From: Fidelibacterota bacterium
Lineage (GTDB): Bacteria; Fidelibacterota; Marinisomatia; SCGC-AAA003-L08; JACNLC01
Direction of reading: 5' to 3'
Assembly (NCBI GenBank): GCA_014381725.1
Contig: JACNLC010000050.1
Span: 36,030-100,029, forward strand
Length of the DNA: 64,000 bases
Positions 16,881 through 25,659 of the stretch are shown here, piece after piece (within the stretch, counting starts at the first letter, position 1; every line of letters begins with the position of its first letter). A model generated the notes under the pieces. It was not told the origin of the DNA. It searched no databases and saw nothing but the letters and a program-made list of their open reading frames with translations. Both the position numbers and the translations under genes were made by a program.

Positions 16881-17291
16881 TTATTTGTTCAGATATGTGA
16901 TTAACTTTTTTAGTCCTTCCAAATATCCATCAATAGCGTTTGAGTTTTGCACATCTGCAATTCCGGAATAAACAGATGTTTTGTTCTTGTCCAGCGAAAT
17001 AGTTATATACGGTAAATTGATTAATTTTAGCGTGTCCGCTATTACAAATCCACAATTATGCCACGCACACGGAGAAAATAAAAGTCCATCAGCTTTATTG
17101 CGGTTTCTGTGAAAAAAAGTTACTGCTTCACCCTCGTCGTGTGTTTGAAATATTTTGAGTTCAATATCTGTATTCCGAGCTTGCTGTCGAAGTGTTCTGT
17201 TGACTTTATCCAATGTAATGCGAGAACCGTCTTTTGTTGAGCGCAATCCCAACAAATTCATATTTGGTCCGTGTAATATTAGAATCTTCAT
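16881..17291 (-). CDS. Type II 3-dehydroquinate dehydratase homologue, catalytically doubtful
   Basis: 136 aa with the flavodoxin-like fold and order of motifs of AroQ: ILHGPNMNLLGLR at the start, QTHDEGE in the middle and SPCAWHNCG in place of the canonical NPGAYTHTS. The usual lid sequence 'REPxxYG' is replaced by RSTKDGS, so the catalytic tyrosine is absent. The usual 'VHxSN' block after PY is replaced by TISLDKNKTSVYSG. The first lid arginine and the His of the third motif remain. This suggests a divergent paralogue with a changed or lost activity, not a working shikimate-pathway enzyme. It is two bases downstream of a Nudix gene and surely co-transcribed. Confidence 0.7.
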   Translation of the reverse strand: MKILILHGPNMNLLGLRSTKDGSRITLDKVNRTLRQQARNTDIELKIFQTHDEGEAVTFFHRNRNKADGLLFSPCAWHNCGFVIADTLKLINLPYITISLDKNKTSVYSGIADVQNSNAIDGYLEGLKKLITYLNK

Positions 17292-17293
17292 AA

Positions 17294-17800
17294 TTAACTG
17301 ATTTCCTTTCTATACATTTCAACAATTTCCGTATGGCAACGAAATGCTAACACTGGTAAGTTATTTAATGGAAATAATTTGACATCTTCGGCATCATCAC
17401 CCGGTTGCATTATGGAAAAATCTTCAATTTTCATAACCATCCCCAGCAGAAGAACATCTCCAAACAATGAGTTAAAGTGTGAGCAGTGTCCTAATAGTTT
17501 TTCTATATTTCCATTTAAGTTGGTTTCTTCCTTTAGCTCACGAATGGCTGCCATTTGTGGAGTTTCGCCAAGCTCAATAAATCCGCCAGGTAAACACCAA
17601 AAACCTTTTGCTGGTTCGTATTTTCTACGAACGAGAAGGATTTCTTTTCCTTTTGGACAAATCAATGTTGCCGTTGGTTTTGGGTTTTCATAATGAACGG
17701 TATCACAATGGTTACAATAGTAACGATGTCGTCCTTCAACAAACATTTCGGAATTTTTCTCTCCGCAATTTGAACAGTATTCCATATATGCCATAGCCAT
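17294..17800 (-). CDS. Nudix hydrolase with N-terminal zinc ribbon
   Basis: 168 aa. Residues about 9-35 form a zinc ribbon (CSNCGE ... YYCNHCDTVHYENP), as in NADH pyrophosphatase NudC-like and related ADP-ribose hydrolases. The Nudix box GGFIELGETPQMAAIRELKEET follows at about residue 72-95, with the substrate-facing WCLPGG before it. The combination usually hydrolyses ADP-ribose, NADH or similar nucleotide sugars; the substrate is not certain. Three in-frame ATGs (17800, 17794, 17785) could serve as start and none has a clear ribosome-binding site. It is the first gene of a pair with the AroQ-like gene. Confidence 0.85.
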   Translation of the reverse strand: MAMAYMEYCSNCGEKNSEMFVEGRHRYYCNHCDTVHYENPKPTATLICPKGKEILLVRRKYEPAKGFWCLPGGFIELGETPQMAAIRELKEETNLNGNIEKLLGHCSHFNSLFGDVLLLGMVMKIEDFSIMQPGDDAEDVKLFPLNNLPVLAFRCHTEIVEMYRKEIS

Positions 17801-17814
17801 AAATTAGGTTGATT

Positions 17815-17860
17815 TTGCGACGAATCCAACTTGGTTTTAATGCAGAATTTACGGTAAACT
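17815..17860 (+). repeat. 46-bp dispersed intergenic repeat, copy 1
   Basis: Begins TTGCGACGAATCCAACTTGG and ends ACGGTAAACT; 44 of 46 bases match a second copy at 22569-22614. Both lie on the same strand just before a plus-strand gene: 23 bases before the PNGase F-like start here. The function is unknown. It could be a mobile repeat, a promoter element or the end of a longer repeat family. Confidence 0.85.
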
Positions 17861-17883
17861 CATACATAGAATATGGAGATATT

Positions 17884-19626
17884 ATGAAGTTAGTAAAAGT
17901 GTTTTTACCTTTTTTATTATCAATTATTTATTCACAAGAGTTCAATGAAGGGCCTTATGGAACTGAATACTATGATATTGCAGGTCCGTTTTCAGTGTTA
18001 GATATCAATCTTCAAATGCAAGGTGATGTAAATAGTGATCAGAATTTAGACATTTCAGATATACTGATAATCACACTAGCCAATGCTGGAACCATTGAAT
18101 TATCTGACGAACAATTCCAAATTGCAGATGTAAATTCAGATGGGTTACTAGATGACATTGACTTGGTCACTATTGTAAATTCGTCGGACAACCCACTGTA
18201 CTCCGAGTGGAATTATGAAGATTCTTGGAACGGATTGGATTCATATATTTTCATTTGTTACAACCAAGATGTTAGTAATTCTGCAGGTCTTTGGGCATCT
18301 AATACACAATCAGATTTACTGGATAAATCTCCTGATAATGTGCATTATTTTTTCGTTTCCAACAGAACCAGTGCTGAAAATGATGTTATTGCGATGAAAT
18401 CCAAATTCGATGAAGTGTTGGTAAACTATTCAGACGAAGACAAAGAGCATTGGAGGAATCACCTACATTTTGTCCCAACCAAAATATCAGATTTAGAAAA
18501 CTGGTTATCTGATGCGCTATCCGATAAATATGCACTTGGAATTGATACCTTTCAACAGTTGAAACAAATAGGTTACTTAGGAAATCCAAATGGTTTTACA
18601 GGAACACATATGAGTTATCTAGCTCATGAAGCACAGTATTATAATTATGAGCAAGAAGAATTCTCCGTATCTTCGGATGATTATATCGAAATTGCAATTT
18701 TCGACAGCGTGCTGTATGATGGTTGGTGGGCATCGACTATCCAAACAATTGTCGAGATTCCAAGTGATGAGATATTGTCAAATACCGAAAAAATGGAGAT
18801 TGAACTTTTTAGACCCTGTGCCGATTATCTTGATAGTGGATGCGATGATTACGACCGAACAGCTATACTCAGGGTATGTGACGAAGATGGTTCCAATTGT
18901 AATGAAATTGCACGATGGATAACCCCTTTTGATAGACAACCTCATCATTTAACAGATATTACACCGTTTATTTCAAAACTTCGACCGGGAGGAAATAAAC
19001 TATTCAAATTTCAAATTTATGGTTGGCCGAATAATATTGTATTTATGAAGTTACATTTATATCAAAATGAAAGTATTGAACATACTCCTCAAGAAATAAT
19101 TCCTTTATGGTCAGGAGGTGGATTTTATAGCGAAGGTGAACCTGTTTACAATGATAATATTGAACCCAAAATATTTGAGATTCCATCAAATGCAACAAAA
19201 GTAGAGTTTGTAACCTATATTACAGGCCACGGCTCAGCGAGTGATTCTGATAATTGTGCTGAATTTTGCAATACACGACATTTTTTTACACTAAACGGAG
19301 GTGTATTTGAGTTTGATAAATCTCATCCAGAAGCAGGTGCATCTGCGGATTGTCAGTCGGTTGAAAGAATTCGTGAAGGTGTTATTCCCAATCAGTATGG
19401 AACGTGGGGATATGGTCGAGCTGGTTGGTGTCCTGGGTTAGATGTTGACCCATTTATCCAAGATATTACCGACTTTGTTGAACTGGGTGATGAGAATGTA
19501 ATGCAATACGAAATGTGTTGGGCATCACAAGGGAATGTTTGTCACGATGATTGGCCAATCATTACAAATCCGAGTGGATATTTAGCCGAAATTATTATGT
19601 CATCTTACATTGTTATTTATTATTAG
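17884..19626 (+). CDS. Secreted PNGase F-like peptide-N-glycosidase with dockerin-like segment
   Basis: About 580 aa after the ATG at 17884, which has a GGAGA box. Signal peptide MKLVKVFLPFLLSIIYSQ. Residues about 45-105 carry two calcium-loop repeats (GDVNSDQNLDISDIL and ADVNSDGLLDDIDLV), a dockerin type I-like pair. The C-terminal ~330 residues match the two-domain fold of PNGase F, which cleaves N-glycans from asparagine. CDDYDRTAILRV aligns with CDEWDRYANV (catalytic Asp60) and CAEFCNTRHFFTLNG with CAEWCFRTHT (Glu206); YGRAGWCPG is also conserved. The equivalent of Glu118 (TETW) reads QIYGW, so that residue is missing. Predicted extracellular. The following FG-GAP protein starts nine bases after its stop. 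Confidence 0.8.
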   Translation: MKLVKVFLPFLLSIIYSQEFNEGPYGTEYYDIAGPFSVLDINLQMQGDVNSDQNLDISDILIITLANAGTIELSDEQFQIADVNSDGLLDDIDLVTIVNSSDNPLYSEWNYEDSWNGLDSYIFICYNQDVSNSAGLWASNTQSDLLDKSPDNVHYFFVSNRTSAENDVIAMKSKFDEVLVNYSDEDKEHWRNHLHFVPTKISDLENWLSDALSDKYALGIDTFQQLKQIGYLGNPNGFTGTHMSYLAHEAQYYNYEQEEFSVSSDDYIEIAIFDSVLYDGWWASTIQTIVEIPSDEILSNTEKMEIELFRPCADYLDSGCDDYDRTAILRVCDEDGSNCNEIARWITPFDRQPHHLTDITPFISKLRPGGNKLFKFQIYGWPNNIVFMKLHLYQNESIEHTPQEIIPLWSGGGFYSEGEPVYNDNIEPKIFEIPSNATKVEFVTYITGHGSASDSDNCAEFCNTRHFFTLNGGVFEFDKSHPEAGASADCQSVERIREGVIPNQYGTWGYGRAGWCPGLDVDPFIQDITDFVELGDENVMQYEMCWASQGNVCHDDWPIITNPSGYLAEIIMSSYIVIYY

Positions 19627-19634
19627 GAGCAGTT

Positions 19635-21611
19635 ATGAAAAATTTATTAATAATTATATTTACATTTAGTGTGTTGTTTTCAAATGATGTAACATTACAA
19701 ACCAATCACGATGCAAGTGGGTCTAATATTTATCTTACCAGTAACCAACATATTTATGGATTTCAATTTACTCTGATTACAAGTGTAGAAGGAGTGGCTT
19801 ATGATATTGTAAATCAAGAATTTTCAAATGGTGATGAAACAATTGAATCTTATGTAGTAAATTCCATAAATGGTCTTGTTAATGATTATGGGTTTACGTG
19901 TTTTATGGATGCAACCAATCGATTGAAGGTATTTTCAATGGATGGAAATTCAATTCCTCCTATTGAAGCCCAAGCACCATTAATGATTCTTGAAACTGAC
20001 TTTTCTTCTTCTCTTGACTTGACAATAGTTGACCCCATTTTTATCGGAATGGATGACGAAAACAACTTAATTGAATTAGAAGTAGAATACGGATTGGCAG
20101 AATATCAAGATGGATGGCCGTATTATACCGAACAACAAGTAATATCTTCTCCCGCTGTGATTGATATTGACGGTGATGGAGACAAGGAAGTGATTTTTGC
20201 TGATTATAGTGGTTGGGTGCATATTATTGACAAATACGGTGAACCTGAATGTAATTACAATGCCACCGATCAAGTTTGGGGTTCTCCAGCCATTGCAGAT
20301 ATTGATGGTGATGGAGAATTAGAGATTGTCATTAATTCCAAAAGTAAGAAGATGGTTGTACTAAATAGCGTCTGTGATGAAGAAATGGTGTACGAAGCCG
20401 ATCAATATCTTTTAGGAACACCTGCATTAGGGAATATTGACGACGATGCTGACCTAGAAATCATATTTGGTGGATATTCATCTCCCGGCAAAATATTTGC
20501 AGTAAATCCTGATGGAACTGACGCTGAAGGGTTTCCTTTTGAATTAGGCGAAAAGGTGAAAGTTGGAGTGGCAATTGCAGATGTAAATGGCAATGGAAAA
20601 GTTGAGATTGTCTGCGGAACGGATGATGGTAACTTATATTTGATTTATGATACTGCAGAAATTGCAGATGGATTTCCATTTGTTACAGGTGACGATATTA
20701 GAACGGCACCTACAATTTACAGAGATGATGATACGGGTGTATTCGTTTTCTATACAGGTTCTAAAGATGACAATTTTTACACTGTAAATGTTGACGGTTC
20801 TCTGCATTCAGTCATTGAAACAGATGGAAATATATCGGTTTCAAATAGCATTTCTACAATTGGTGCTTTAGATTATGACGCAACTGTATTTTTTGGCTCT
20901 GAGTCAGGTCTTGTTTTCAATTCAGGAGTTTTTTCAACTAATTACAATGCTTTCGATTTAGGTACCAATATTGTTTCCAGCCCAATAGTTGCACAGCTGA
21001 GTGATTTGCCGAACAAAGGGTTTATTACAGCATCACAAAGCCAACTGTTTTATGAAGAACATATTAATAATAGTTCTCCTTTTATTGGATTAAGTGCTAT
21101 TTCTTTTAACTCTGACTATATATATACCAGTTCTATGGCAATAAATGATATTGATAACGATGGAGATTTGGAAATTATTATAGGTACTGCCCACGGTATT
21201 GATGTAATAGATGTTAAAAATCGGTATAATAGGCACTACACGTATTCCCAAGATAATAACTGGAATATGTATCGAGGGAATTATGAACGAACTGGATTCT
21301 TTCATTCTTCTAACGCAGTAAATTCTATTGATGATGGCAATATCCCCAATAGGTTTGCAATTAACAGTATTTATCCTAACCCATTTAATCCTAAAACAAC
21401 TATCAATTATCAGTTAATGGAAAACAGTTCTGTGAGATTAGATATTTACAATATTAATGGTCAATTGGTTGAGCAGTTAGTAAATATAAATCAAGATTTA
21501 GGATATCACGAAGTAATATGGGATGCGTCTAATTGTGCAACAGGATTCTATTTTGTAAAATTGATAGCAAATGAATTTAATGAAACACAGAAACTTATTT
21601 TATTGAAATAG
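19635..21611 (+). CDS. Secreted FG-GAP/VCBS-repeat protein with type IX sorting domain
   Basis: About 658 aa. The ATG at 19635 follows TAGGAGC and begins a clear signal peptide (MKNLLIIIFTFSVLFS); the longer ORF start overlaps the upstream gene and is rejected. An N-terminal cohesin-like beta region (about residues 20-160) precedes beta-propeller repeats with calcium loops (DIDGDGDKEVIFAD, DIDGDGELEIVI, DVNGNGKVEIVCG, DIDNDGDLEIIIG). The C-terminal ~85 residues are a secretion/sorting domain with IYPNPFNPKTTINYQL. The pairing with the upstream dockerin-like PNGase F protein, nine bases apart, suggests the two act together at the cell surface on glycoproteins; that is inference. Confidence 0.82.
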   Translation: MKNLLIIIFTFSVLFSNDVTLQTNHDASGSNIYLTSNQHIYGFQFTLITSVEGVAYDIVNQEFSNGDETIESYVVNSINGLVNDYGFTCFMDATNRLKVFSMDGNSIPPIEAQAPLMILETDFSSSLDLTIVDPIFIGMDDENNLIELEVEYGLAEYQDGWPYYTEQQVISSPAVIDIDGDGDKEVIFADYSGWVHIIDKYGEPECNYNATDQVWGSPAIADIDGDGELEIVINSKSKKMVVLNSVCDEEMVYEADQYLLGTPALGNIDDDADLEIIFGGYSSPGKIFAVNPDGTDAEGFPFELGEKVKVGVAIADVNGNGKVEIVCGTDDGNLYLIYDTAEIADGFPFVTGDDIRTAPTIYRDDDTGVFVFYTGSKDDNFYTVNVDGSLHSVIETDGNISVSNSISTIGALDYDATVFFGSESGLVFNSGVFSTNYNAFDLGTNIVSSPIVAQLSDLPNKGFITASQSQLFYEEHINNSSPFIGLSAISFNSDYIYTSSMAINDIDNDGDLEIIIGTAHGIDVIDVKNRYNRHYTYSQDNNWNMYRGNYERTGFFHSSNAVNSIDDGNIPNRFAINSIYPNPFNPKTTINYQLMENSSVRLDIYNINGQLVEQLVNINQDLGYHEVIWDASNCATGFYFVKLIANEFNETQKLILLK

Positions 21612-21615
21612 GATA

Positions 21616-22488
21616 ATGTCCCCTAAAATAGTCATTTTACTTTTTGTTGCGATGTTATCAGTCAGCACATCACCATTGTTAGCAAAATGGTTGGATTCTG
21701 TCCCGGCATTACTTATTTCCTTTTGGAGAATGACATTTGCATCAATGGCATTGTGGGGATACAGTGCATTCAAACCCAAAGTTAATTTAAGTTCATCGGG
21801 ACGAAACAAAACAATTGTTGCAGGTATATTTTTGGGAATCCACTTTGCATTTTTCTTTGGTGCTTTGAAATATACAACCATTGCAAATGCTACTTTTTTG
21901 GGCACACTTGCACCTGTGTTTACACTTATTATTGAACGAAATTATTTAAAACGAAAATTTAACTCACCTACTATGTTTGGAATTATTCTCGCATTAATTG
22001 GAGCGGGAATCATATTGGGATATAAATTTGACTTATCTGCAGAGAATACTCTCGGGAATATCTTGGCACTCACATGTTCAATTTGGTTGGCAATTGTAAT
22101 GGTAATTTCAGAAAATATTAGAACCAAAGATGGAACTCTTCCTTACACTCGAATGCTCTATTTTGTATCTGCATTTACATTGTTGATTCTTATATTGTTT
22201 AGCGGAGATTCTCTTACGGGTTTTAGCAATAAAGAATATTTTGGTTTGTTAATGCTGGGAATCATTCCCACAATTTTGGGACATAATTCAATGTATTACG
22301 CGATGCGATATGTATCACCGACGGTTGTTGCGACATTCCCATTGGGAGAGCCCATTTTAGCCACAATTTTCGGTGCAATCATTTTTGGTGGAAATGAAAT
22401 TCCTCAAGCATATTTATATGTTGGTGGGTTGGTGACATTATCTGGATTACTGTTATTAACTTTGAAAAATTCTCAAAACGGGAAGTAA
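21616..22488 (+). CDS. EamA/DMT superfamily transporter
   Basis: 290 aa with about ten hydrophobic helices arranged as two five-helix EamA repeats (first around LLFVAMLSVSTSPLLAKWL to LALIGAGIILGY; second from GNILALTCSIWLAIVMVISE to LVTLSGLLLLTL). Such inner-membrane proteins export or import metabolites such as amino acids or nucleotides; the substrate is unknown. The start is four bases after the stop of the FG-GAP gene, so it is part of that transcript. Confidence 0.88.
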   Translation: MSPKIVILLFVAMLSVSTSPLLAKWLDSVPALLISFWRMTFASMALWGYSAFKPKVNLSSSGRNKTIVAGIFLGIHFAFFFGALKYTTIANATFLGTLAPVFTLIIERNYLKRKFNSPTMFGIILALIGAGIILGYKFDLSAENTLGNILALTCSIWLAIVMVISENIRTKDGTLPYTRMLYFVSAFTLLILILFSGDSLTGFSNKEYFGLLMLGIIPTILGHNSMYYAMRYVSPTVVATFPLGEPILATIFGAIIFGGNEIPQAYLYVGGLVTLSGLLLLTLKNSQNGK

Positions 22489-22568
22489 TGTTTTACTCAC
22501 TAAAATTTAGCTACACCCCGTTACTTATAAGATAATACAAATTAAAAAAATACAAAAATGACACTTTG

Positions 22569-22614
22569 TTGCGACGAATCCAACTTGGTTTTAATGCAAA
22601 AATTACGGTAAACT
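22569..22614 (+). repeat. 46-bp dispersed intergenic repeat, copy 2
   Basis: Matches 17815-17860 at 44 of 46 positions (the two differences lie in the GAATTT/AAAATT block). It ends nine bases before the ATG of the PfkB gene, where a ribosome-binding site would be expected but is not seen. Confidence 0.85.
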
Positions 22615-22623
22615 TTCCGTCTG

Positions 22624-23520
22624 ATGAATCAGCAAAAATCCATACTTGCCGTTGGCTCAATTGCATTGGACAGTTTAATCACTCCAAAGGGAAACAGGGA
22701 AAACATCCTGGGTGGTTCAGCGTCTTATTTTTCTATTTCGGCATCCTATTTTGCACCTGTTAGTTTGGTTGGAGTGGTTGGAAATGATTTTCCAAAATCC
22801 GGGATAGAATTGTTTGAATCTCATAAAATTGATATAACAAATCTCGAAATTCATGAAGGTAAAACCTTTAGATGGAGCGGGGAATACAGCCGCGATTACA
22901 ACGCGAGAGAAACTCTTTCTACAGAGCTCGGTGTTTTCGAGAATTATATGCCGACAATTCAAAAAACATATAAAACACATCCATTCGTGTTTTTGGGAAA
23001 CATTCAACCAGAACTACAAATGTCAGTGATAAAACAAATATCAAATTCTGAAATGATTATCTGCGATACAATGAATTTGTGGATTGATCTATGCTTACCG
23101 GAATTAAAAGAAGTTCTAAAGAAAATTGATGTGTTTCTGCTAAATGATGAGGAAGCAATCCAAATTACCGGAGAACAAAATTTAATCAAAGCTTCAGACA
23201 AATTGCAACAATTCGGCCCCAAAACCGTAGTAGTAAAACAAGGAGCAAGCGGAGCGTTACTGTCACACGGTAATGAGAAAATACAAGTTCCTGTAGTTCC
23301 AGACATAGATGTATTTGACCCAACAGGTGCAGGAGATAGTTTTGCTGGTGGGTTTGTTGGTCATCTTGCAAAACACGGAACAAATGACTTGTTAAAAGCT
23401 GTAATAACAGGAGCTTCAGTTGCATCATTTACTGTTAGCGATTTTGGATTAGACGGATTATTACAAACAGATTTAGAACAAATTAAAAAAAGATGTAAAA
23501 CCATAGAAAAATTATTATAG
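22624..23520 (+). CDS. PfkB family carbohydrate kinase
   Basis: 298 aa, ribokinase fold. N-terminal AVGSIALDSLITP and GGSASYFSISASYF form the substrate side. The C-terminal DPTGAGDSFAGGFVGHLA is the PfkB signature 2 with the catalytic Asp and the anion hole. VVVKQGASGALL is the usual strand before it. It phosphorylates a sugar or nucleoside with ATP, but the substrate cannot be named from sequence. There is no visible Shine-Dalgarno box; the 46-bp repeat lies directly upstream. A TPR lipoprotein gene starts 11 bases after its stop. Confidence 0.88.
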   Translation: MNQQKSILAVGSIALDSLITPKGNRENILGGSASYFSISASYFAPVSLVGVVGNDFPKSGIELFESHKIDITNLEIHEGKTFRWSGEYSRDYNARETLSTELGVFENYMPTIQKTYKTHPFVFLGNIQPELQMSVIKQISNSEMIICDTMNLWIDLCLPELKEVLKKIDVFLLNDEEAIQITGEQNLIKASDKLQQFGPKTVVVKQGASGALLSHGNEKIQVPVVPDIDVFDPTGAGDSFAGGFVGHLAKHGTNDLLKAVITGASVASFTVSDFGLDGLLQTDLEQIKKRCKTIEKLL

Positions 23521-23531
23521 AAAGGAATAAA

Positions 23532-24608
23532 ATGAAATCAATAAGTAAAATAGTAGCACTCTTAATTTTAGTATTAATTGGATATAGCTGTGTTTCAAGC
23601 AGTATGGAATTTACAACTGCAAAAACTACTTTGCGTAGCGAAAGAAATGTGAAGGAAGCTGAAAAATGGTTTATTAAAGCTTTAGAAGTGGAGCCTAATA
23701 ATGCTTTAATTCCATACATAATGGCAACGGAAATTTATCGCCCACAAAAAAGGTGGAGTAAAATGGTAGATATGTTTGATGAAGCGTTGAGAAGAAACCC
23801 GGAAACAATAATCGAAAAACCATTTATGACAGATAATAGAACCTATGTCAAAACCATTGAGGATGCAATTCGGGTTTATAGTTTAGAAGAGTGGGGTAAA
23901 ATTTATAACTCAGGTGTAGAACACTATTCTGCTGGGAAAATTGACAGAGCTATTGAATTATTTGGACTTGCAATGAGAATAGTTCCTAATGATGGTAATG
24001 CTTACAGTACTTTAGCTTCTCTGCATCTAAATGCGGGGAATATTAGTGAAGCGAGTACCATTATTGAACAAGGTCTATCAAATGCTGGAGATAATGTAGG
24101 TGTTTTACAAACTGCAGGAGATATTGCGGTAGAAAATAATATGTTAGAGGATGCTATAAAATATTATCTTAAAACAATTGAGCTTCTTGAAAAACCAGGT
24201 CCAGTGATGCAGAAACTAATTTTTCTTTACATCGAATTGAATGATTTTACTCAAGCAATCGAGTATTCAATGTTGGCCCTAAAAGAAAATCCTTACGATC
24301 CCGATATTTATTACAATGTTGGTGTGCTGTACCAAAAATTAGCATTAAATGAGTTTGATCCTGCGAGAGATTTATTCAATAAAATATCTAATGACGATAA
24401 TAGAGATAAAAATGCCCTAGTATTACTTTTTAATAAATTTGCTCAAGCAAGGAGTTATTCTTCAGAAGCAAAAGATTACTTTTTACAAGCAAAAGATTTG
24501 GAAACCGAAGAAATTGGAAGTGCTGATGCTGTTCGAGAAATAGACAAGATGATAAACCAAATTGACAATTTATTTATCCCTGCTGTAAGAAAAATGATGG
24601 ATGAATAG
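23532..24608 (+). CDS. TPR-repeat lipoprotein
   Basis: 358 aa. The N-terminus MKSISKIVALLILVLIGYSC is a lipoprotein-like signal with a relaxed lipobox before Cys20. The remainder is helical with tetratricopeptide-like units (KEAEKWFIKALEVEPNNALI, GKIDRAIELFGLAMRIVPNDGNAYSTLA, DFTQAIEYSMLALKENPYDPDIYYNVGVLY), suggesting a scaffold at the inner face of the outer membrane or in the periplasm. It has an AAAGGAAT box before the ATG and is co-transcribed with the PfkB gene. A terminator follows 19 bases after its stop. Confidence 0.82.
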   Translation: MKSISKIVALLILVLIGYSCVSSSMEFTTAKTTLRSERNVKEAEKWFIKALEVEPNNALIPYIMATEIYRPQKRWSKMVDMFDEALRRNPETIIEKPFMTDNRTYVKTIEDAIRVYSLEEWGKIYNSGVEHYSAGKIDRAIELFGLAMRIVPNDGNAYSTLASLHLNAGNISEASTIIEQGLSNAGDNVGVLQTAGDIAVENNMLEDAIKYYLKTIELLEKPGPVMQKLIFLYIELNDFTQAIEYSMLALKENPYDPDIYYNVGVLYQKLALNEFDPARDLFNKISNDDNRDKNALVLLFNKFAQARSYSSEAKDYFLQAKDLETEEIGSADAVREIDKMINQIDNLFIPAVRKMMDE

Positions 24609-24627
24609 ACAGATTCTTTTAAAAGGG

Positions 24628-24654
24628 AAAGGGCTCTAATCGAGCCCTTTTTTA
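24628..24654 (+). terminator. Rho-independent terminator after the TPR lipoprotein
   Basis: AAAGGGCTC / GAGCCCTTT with loop TAATC and a following T-run. It ends the plus-strand transcript that includes the PfkB and TPR genes. Confidence 0.92.
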
Positions 24655-24768
24655 TTCTACCGGAAATATATCCGGTGCTCCTCCTCCAACTTTTTCCCTA
24701 TCAAACTTGGGCTAAATATATATCGAATTTTATAATTAAAATGAGACTTATATCACATTTTTTATAAT

Positions 24769-25659
24769 TTATCCAATTCTTTTGCGTTTTATTAAATATT
24801 CACCCAAAGCAATATCAAGAGGATTATCTGTAGTAATTGGTATATAATCTATATTGTTTTGTCTGCAATGCTTCTTGAAAAAGTCGCTAAAATCTTTCAT
24901 TGTTTTTTGATAATCCTTCTGAATATGCCAAGGTTCAGTTACAATTTTCTCACCTGTTTCCATATCTTTAAACATCGTTCGTTTCGTAAAATCAAGTTTC
25001 ATTTCTTGCGGGTCTAAAATATGAAAAACAATCACTTCGTGTCGTTTATGACGAAAATGTTTTAATCCTGATAATATATCCTCGGGATTGTCAAACAAAT
25101 CAGATATCAAAATAATCAATCCTCGCTTTTTGATGGCTTCAGCAAAGTGATGAAGAACGGGTGAAATTTTTGTTTCTGGTCCAGGTTGAATTTTTGACAT
25201 CTCACCAATCAACACATTCAAATGACTAGATTTTGACCGAGGAGGGATTGTCCCACGAATCTCAGAATCAAATAGTGAAAGGCCAACGGCGTCTTGTTGT
25301 TTGAGCATTAAATATCCTAGTGATGCTGAAAGAATTTGAGCATAATCTAATTTACTGACCTTATCTGAACGATAGTCCATTGATTTACTTTGGTCAACTA
25401 ATAAATATGCCCGAAGATTCGTTTCTTCTTCAAATTGCTTTACATAATATCTCTCAGTTTTCCCCCACAATTTCCAGTCGATATGACGAATTTCATCTCC
25501 TGGGCCGTAAGCTCGGTGCTCCGAAAATTCAACGGAAAACCCGTGATATGGGCTTTTATGTAATCCTACAATAAACCCCTCAACAACCAGTCTTGCTTTA
25601 AGAGATAGATTATCTAAACGGGAGATTATCTCCGGAGTCAGATATTGGGATTTAGTCAT
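24769..25659 (-). CDS. DUF58 domain protein
   Basis: 296 aa of the DUF58 family, proteins that pair with MoxR AAA+ ATPases. The hallmark GDEIRHIDWKLWGKTERYYVKQFEEETN (about residue 52-80) is followed by a von Willebrand A-like half with the metal site DQSKSMDYRS and LILISDLFDNPEDI. Known family members act with MoxR in metal-ion insertion, envelope stress or secretion-linked assembly; the client here is unknown. The start overlaps the end of the moxR gene by eight bases, so the pair is translationally coupled. The BatA/BatB genes often found downstream are absent. Confidence 0.9.
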   Translation of the reverse strand: MTKSQYLTPEIISRLDNLSLKARLVVEGFIVGLHKSPYHGFSVEFSEHRAYGPGDEIRHIDWKLWGKTERYYVKQFEEETNLRAYLLVDQSKSMDYRSDKVSKLDYAQILSASLGYLMLKQQDAVGLSLFDSEIRGTIPPRSKSSHLNVLIGEMSKIQPGPETKISPVLHHFAEAIKKRGLIILISDLFDNPEDILSGLKHFRHKRHEVIVFHILDPQEMKLDFTKRTMFKDMETGEKIVTEPWHIQKDYQKTMKDFSDFFKKHCRQNNIDYIPITTDNPLDIALGEYLIKRKRIG

